From Bagarius yarrelli (taxonomy: Eukaryota; Chordata; Actinopteri; Siluriformes; Sisoridae), in assembly GCA_005784505.1 (NCBI GenBank), contig VCAZ01000027.1:2088765-2152764 (forward strand): a DNA stretch of 64,000 nucleotides. Direction: 5' to 3'. Positions 53,701 through 60,119 of the stretch are shown here, in pieces. The translations under genes and the position numbers were made by a program. Under the pieces are notes generated by a model. It saw only the letters and a program-made list of their open reading frames with translations, made no database searches and was not told the DNA's origin. Position 1 is the stretch's first letter. Each line of letters begins with the position of its first letter.

Positions 53701-56700
53701 GGGTTTAGGGAATAAGAAGAAATGTAGGGTTTAGGGAATAGAGGGTTAAGAGAATAAAGGGTTTAAATAATAAGAAGGAATGTAGGGTTAAGGGAATAAG
53801 AAGAAATGTAGGGTTTAGGGAATAGAGGGTTAAAAAAATAAAGGGTTTAAATAATAAGAAGGAATGTAGGGTTAAGGGAATAAGAAGAAATGTAGGGTTT
53901 AGGGAATAGAGGGTTAAAAAAATAAAGGGTTTAAATAATAAGAAGGAATGTAGGGTTAAGGGAATAGACGGTTGAATTCATGAGATATTTTGGGGTATAG
54001 TAAAACCATTACACTATCAGCATGGTTTTTTTTTTTTTCTTTTCAGACCATCTCAGTCTCTCTAATTATTTTAAACAGAACGCATGCCCAAAAAAAAGCA
54101 GCATTCAAGTTTCACATCATTTTATTTATTTTGTATCTTTCAGTTTACTTGTTTCGTTTTTTGGCATTTTCATCTTTGTGTAACTGCCTTGTTGCTGTGA
54201 TTTTCCTATTTTAATATTATGTAATTAACTCCTAGTTCTTCCCTGTTTTTAGTTCACGTGGTAAAGTATTTTATAATGAATGAAAGTGTTCAGAGAAGAT
54301 ACTACAAATACTTACTTTAAATATACTCATCATGAATAATTTTCTTTTGCTCAAGGAAAAACATTCTATTGCTGAAGAATTACTTGCATTATTCATTTTG
54401 TATATTACTTTTGCTCATTCGACTCGCCGTCATTATCTTGCAGTCTTGAGTCAGTAATTATGAATGAATTCTCACACACACATTGTGCGTGTGTGTGTGT
54501 ATGTGCCGCTAAAGGGCCACATGGTTGGCTCTCATGTGGAAGCATGTATAGAACTCATGCTGCGCTGTGGTTCTCTTCATCTCGTTAGCCGAAGTATGAG
54601 TCCAGACGCCTCATTTGGCTTTATTACACCCAGAGCCTCTTGCTTTCTTTATGATTTATGTCTCTGTCTTTTTCAACACGAAAGCCATCTATAGTCCATT
54701 AGGGTTGGGGAGAAGTGATTATCAGAACAAAAAACAGGTTAAAAAAAGATCATGCTGTGATAATATGTTTAACCTAAAAATACCATATCATCAGCATGAT
54801 GAAAGAAAATGGAGAAAGAAATGCTCCACTCAACACTAACCACAAATATAATCAACCTAAAAAGCTTATTGACGTAGACAAAAGAAGACATGCTACAAAA
54901 AGGATTACTTTCGTCTAATAGTTTAACTTTCAGATTAATTAAAACCCAGCGGATTCATCAGTTTGGGTAGCAGGGTTCGATGAAGAGTGTGGGGTTAGGG
55001 TTATATTTACAATAACAGAACATATTATATATATATGTTACTATATAGGTCATTGTTACTATAGAACCATTTTAGCGTAAGTACTGTAACCCTACCCCAC
55101 ATAGCATTTTTTTTGTGTTAATTATTGTCTTTGTGTTCACATAATTTAGATATTTTATAAATCTGTAAACGAATTATTGTTTTATTATCTTGATTGTGGT
55201 TCAGAAAACAGTATTTAAAAGAGCTACAAATGTAAAAGTTCACATTTGTATCCACTGAGAAACAGTGGCAAGAAAAACTACCTGAGATGATTTTAGAAAA
55301 AACCTTTAGAGGAATCTTACTCATCGGGGAACCCATCCTGATCTGGATGACAGCTGAGTTCGTGATTATTAATGACAGCAAAGTTCTAAGTTGACCACAG
55401 GTTCAATACTAATTTCCTTCCACCGAGTCCTCAAACGTACAATGGTAAAAGCTTGATCACATGACCTGCTGCCGCAGCTTAGAATCCCTGCTCATCCATG
55501 AACACCTTCAACCGATGGTACACCAACCAGTAAAACAGAATCAGCATGAATGGGAGCCTAAAAGCGCTTATAGCTCGGCAGAAAGAGACAGATAAAGAAA
55601 AAAAAGAGAGAGAGAGATAGAAAGAAAAAGAGAAGAAGAAAAAGTGAGAGAGTGAGGAGTTAGTTGTGTTTATAATAATATAATGATCGTGGACAAAATG
55701 TAGCATTTTTGTGGCTGGTTAAATTTTGTCTTTGCGTTACACCATTTGCACATTTGCATCATCATAGGCGATGCCTTTGGTGCAGTCTAATAAGGCTGTA
55801 ATGAGGGTGTTATAGCAACCCGTGATTATATCTTGTGTAAACTTATTAAAATTCAACAGCTTGCCTTTTAAGATTTAGAGATTATTCAGAAAATGTGTAG
55901 TGTGTGCATTATCGTTATGGGTCAGATAGTGAATAAAGAGTAATAAAGAAACCATTATTGAACACAGATTCTGTGGGGATGTGTGTAGGGAATTTCAGAT
56001 TCTTTTCATGCTGATCTATTCAAATGTTGACATTTTAATTGAGTTAAGCATCTATTGCCATGGAAGTCAGAGTTTGAAATGATCTCACAAGAATAGCGTA
56101 AACTTTGCTTCTTTACTCCAAATATTAATGCTCTTTTCCTCTTTAAAGGTCACTTTAGTTTCAGAAAATGTTTAAAACTTAGCTTAGTTTAGATCATTGC
56201 TTTAGGGGCCGCAGCATTTTTTACGTGGAGTATATAATAGGGCTGCCTGGTATATCATTTTAGCATCGACGTGTTGAGTGTGTTGAACTGCACCACAGTG
56301 AAATAATTTCAAAGTTTATCATTTGCACAAGTCTGTTACTGTGCTGACTTTTCAAACAAGCTTGAAGAATTTAGTCAAAAGAATAAATTTTTGTAGCTTT
56401 AGCAAAGATAAATTTTTACTCATTAGCTTTTATAGTGACTATATAGTTCAAAACAAATTAATTATTCAATTACTGTGTATGAATCTCCAGAAAAAATATA
56501 AAGCACTATTTATTTATTTTTTTACATCTTTGTTCTATTGTATTTATTTATGCTAAGAATTTGTGTATTATATTTTATACTTTAATGTTTTGCATGGTGA
56601 AATTTCGTAATTTTTAATTTATATTGCAGTAAAACAAAATATCGCAAATTCAGTTGTTTTTCTAATATTATGCAGCCCTAGTAAATTGTATATCATATAC

Positions 56701-56979
56701 ATAGAGTGGATACTTTTTTTTACATCCCTACCAAAAATGTCCTTATTATTTACCTAGCTTTCTTTCTTTTCTTTTGTTGTGCCGCAAGTGCCTACACGTT
56801 TCATTGGTTTTAACAATCTTCTGAGTTAAAAAAAAGAAGTAAAATAAGTCAGTGTTCTTATTTGCTGTCGTTTGCTAAACTGTTTGGCAAAAAAAAAAAA
56901 AAATGCCCTTCTTAAGCAAATTTTCAGTTTGGAAATTTTAGGGTTTACATAAATTCACATATTAAGCCTCAAGCATTGC

Positions 56980-57023
<44 letters not shown>

Positions 57024-60000
57024 CTGTGTTTATCCTCAGTGATCGAGTGACAGAGTAAACCATTGTCAAGAAGACAGCATGGGTTGCATTTTCAAGTTTT
57101 TATTTTTTTTTTTAATAGCACCTGAAAAGGCAGCCTCATTTCCTGCAAACTGACATATTCGCACAGTCTACAAAGCAGGTGTTATTTTTTTTGCTTGCAG
57201 AGAAGAGACAGCTCATTTACGCATTTGTTTGTTTAAATTAGCAAAGTCTCTGAGCTTTGACACGTCATTGCTTCACACTGTTTCTTGCTTATCGCGTCGA
57301 CTTTCTTACCTGTTATTTAAAAATTGTAACTCTGCCTTAGGATTTAGCCTTTGCTTTTATTTTCAGGAACATATTTCCACGGATGTCAGATCTGGAATTT
57401 CCTATAACGAGTGTCTAAGTCAGGTTTTTAGATGTAATCTTCATGCTAAAGTGAGTGTTGGGTGAATGTAAAATGATCATATAAAAAAAATATATTTTAT
57501 GTTTCTGATAGGTTGTTCACAGAGCAGCTGTACCGAGCGCACTGGCTGTTGACTGGATTGGGAAGAATTTGTACTGGTGTGATATAGAAAGGAAAACCCT
57601 CGAAGTTTCCAAATCCAACGGTCTTTATCCCACAGTCTTACTGAGCTCTGGCCTGTATAACCCCACTGATCTGGCACTTGATGCCCAGTTAGGGTATGAA
57701 ATCATTACTATTTAAATCTAAAATATTCAGTGTAACAGCATGGTATGAGGTTTTTTTTTAATTCTTTTTGATTAGGTATGTGTTTTGGATCGACTGCTGC
57801 GAGCACCCATATGTGGGTCGTGCTGGAATGGATGGTCAGGGCCAGACTGTGATAGTAGACAAGGAAATCTATAGCCCCTCTGCCCTCACCATTGACTACA
57901 CCACCAAGAGGATATACTGGTCTGATGACAGTCACATTCTCTTCACTAACATGGATGGCTCTCAAAGGCACAAGGGTACAAAGACAAGCTTAGCTTTAAC
58001 TTTTCATACTCAGGTGGACAATATAGTTGTTCAAACAAAATTTATACTACAGTGCTTTAAGTTGTCAAATCTGGTTAGAAGGTGTGATATATAATTTTCT
58101 TTAACAGCAGCACTAGCAGAAGTAAGGGCTGTAATTGGGATCCTAGGTTCATATCAATGCACTTATCTTTTTTTATGGTAGAGAGGAGAATTTCGAATCC
58201 ATTTACAGATTCAAATCCTTCTGAATCACTCACTGATCAGATTTGCGTGTCACTTGAGTCCGTAGGGATTCTGACTGTTTTGCCACTAGAAAGTGCTTAG
58301 TGAATCCTTGGAAACCACAAAATTCTTGAACCCATTAATCAGACACACACACACACGCTAACTCCCTCTCATCCAGCACTATGAAGCCGACAAATCTGAA
58401 TCTTACGGTCCAGATTAATCAGATATTTAAGTTTCTTATATTTCTGACAATGCAGGAAGCTTCCTCAACCACTCAGGCAGCTACTTGTTACAGTTATAAC
58501 AATAATTTAATATGCATGATATGATGCATCTGCATATACATTGTTGTATGTTATGCAGTAAAAGTCTATATCCAGAATGTTTCTTGTATGCAGCTGTAAA
58601 CTTGATCTCTGTGCATCAGTGTGTAAAATGCTGGTTGAGCCTTTCACTGAAAATGCCATGGTGACCAGCAAAAGAAACAACTTCATAGTACAGCAAATAT
58701 GGAAAGCAATAAAATTACTGTGTTTATTACTGCATTAACATGTTATAGCAAGGTAGAAAAATAGTTTAGGAAAAATTTGAGCAGCTGTTATGAACAGCTG
58801 AATAAACGAAAAACTGTTTTATCCACATCGCAGATGTGCGCTGGTCAGCAAACTAGTTTTTGACCAATATTTTCTGCCTTAGTTCCCCACAATCACATCC
58901 AGGGTGTAATGGGACTGACCTTGTTCGAAGACTTCATCTATTGGACAGATGGCAAATCGAAGTCTCTTCGTCGTGCTCACAAAACCTCTGGTTCTCATGC
59001 TGTTGAGCTTCTCAATTCCTGGCAGGCCATTAAATCTGTAACAGTTTATCACCCTCTGCGTCAGCCCGAGGGTAAGAATCCCCTTTACTGCTCTTTTACT
59101 AGCTTTCTAAACCTAAAGAGTTCTGTCTTTAAACCTGATATTTGTTTTTTTAGTACCCAAACATCAGTGTCAGGTTGCTAATGGAGGCTGCAGTCACCTG
59201 TGCCTTTTGGCCCCTGGTGGAGGACACAAATGCGCATGTCCCACTAATTTCTACCTGGCTTCTGATGGCAAGAACTGCCTGTCTAACTGTACAGCTAGCC
59301 AGGTCAGTACGCCCTTAATTTCCTCTTCAGTCTCATGTGGTAAAGTGCGAGCAAAAATGTATTTATAGTCTACCTATGCTATATAGTTTCGCTGCGGCAC
59401 TGACGAGTGTATACCCTTCTGGTGGAAGTGTGACACAGTGGATGACTGCGGCGATGGTTCAGATGAACCTGCAGACTGCCGTAAGTATTCGAGGAAGAGC
59501 ATCACCCAGCCTGACCATATGGACTTAATAGATCATTAGTGCTAATTGTCAGTAATTGTTATTCCACCCTCTAAATGTCTAACCCACTTGGGAATCATCT
59601 GGTCTGACAGTTATGGCAAATAACACAAATGAAAATTAAAATAATATGTTATGGTATTTTGCCATAATTAACAAGTCGTAAAGATTTTTTGGAAAGTGTT
59701 ATTTCTGACAGTAAGACTTGGCTTGATTTAAAACTGAAATTATTAGTGCCTGAATGTCACATTTTGCCTCATAAATTGTCAAACTGTCAGTCAGTAATTA
59801 AGGGAACTGCGGCTGTTCTGAAAGGGCAGGTAGGATAGATTCTCACAAAGCTAGGTTTCCAGGGAAATAATTGATTCCTGCATTAATAAAGCACACAAAT
59901 GCACACAGATTTGCTTAAATTCACTATAAACCCTCTTTTCAGCTGAATTTAAATGCCAGCCTGGGCGTTTTCAATGTGGCACCGGTTTGTGTGCCCTTCC

Positions 60001-60066
60001 TCCATTTATCTGTGATGGGGAGAATGACTGTGGAGACAACTCAGACGAGGCCAACTGTGGTGAGAA

Positions 60067-60119
<53 letters not shown>

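Larger units (their letters stand above)
52489..57511. other. intron 31 (5.0 kb)
   Basis: It holds a (TG)n region with short tandem copies, the 84-bp minisatellite, a fish repeat and an (AT)n run (all listed). The rest, including 54400-54700 and 55700-56950, shows no gene. Confidence 0.75.

Noticed and set aside
53430..53975. Interstitial telomere (TTAGGG)n
   Set aside because: The units are 28/84 bp with only telomere-like words, not tandem hexamers.
59303..59386. 84-nt intron 35 as in-frame retained intron
   Set aside because: It contains an in-frame TAG, so retention would truncate the protein.
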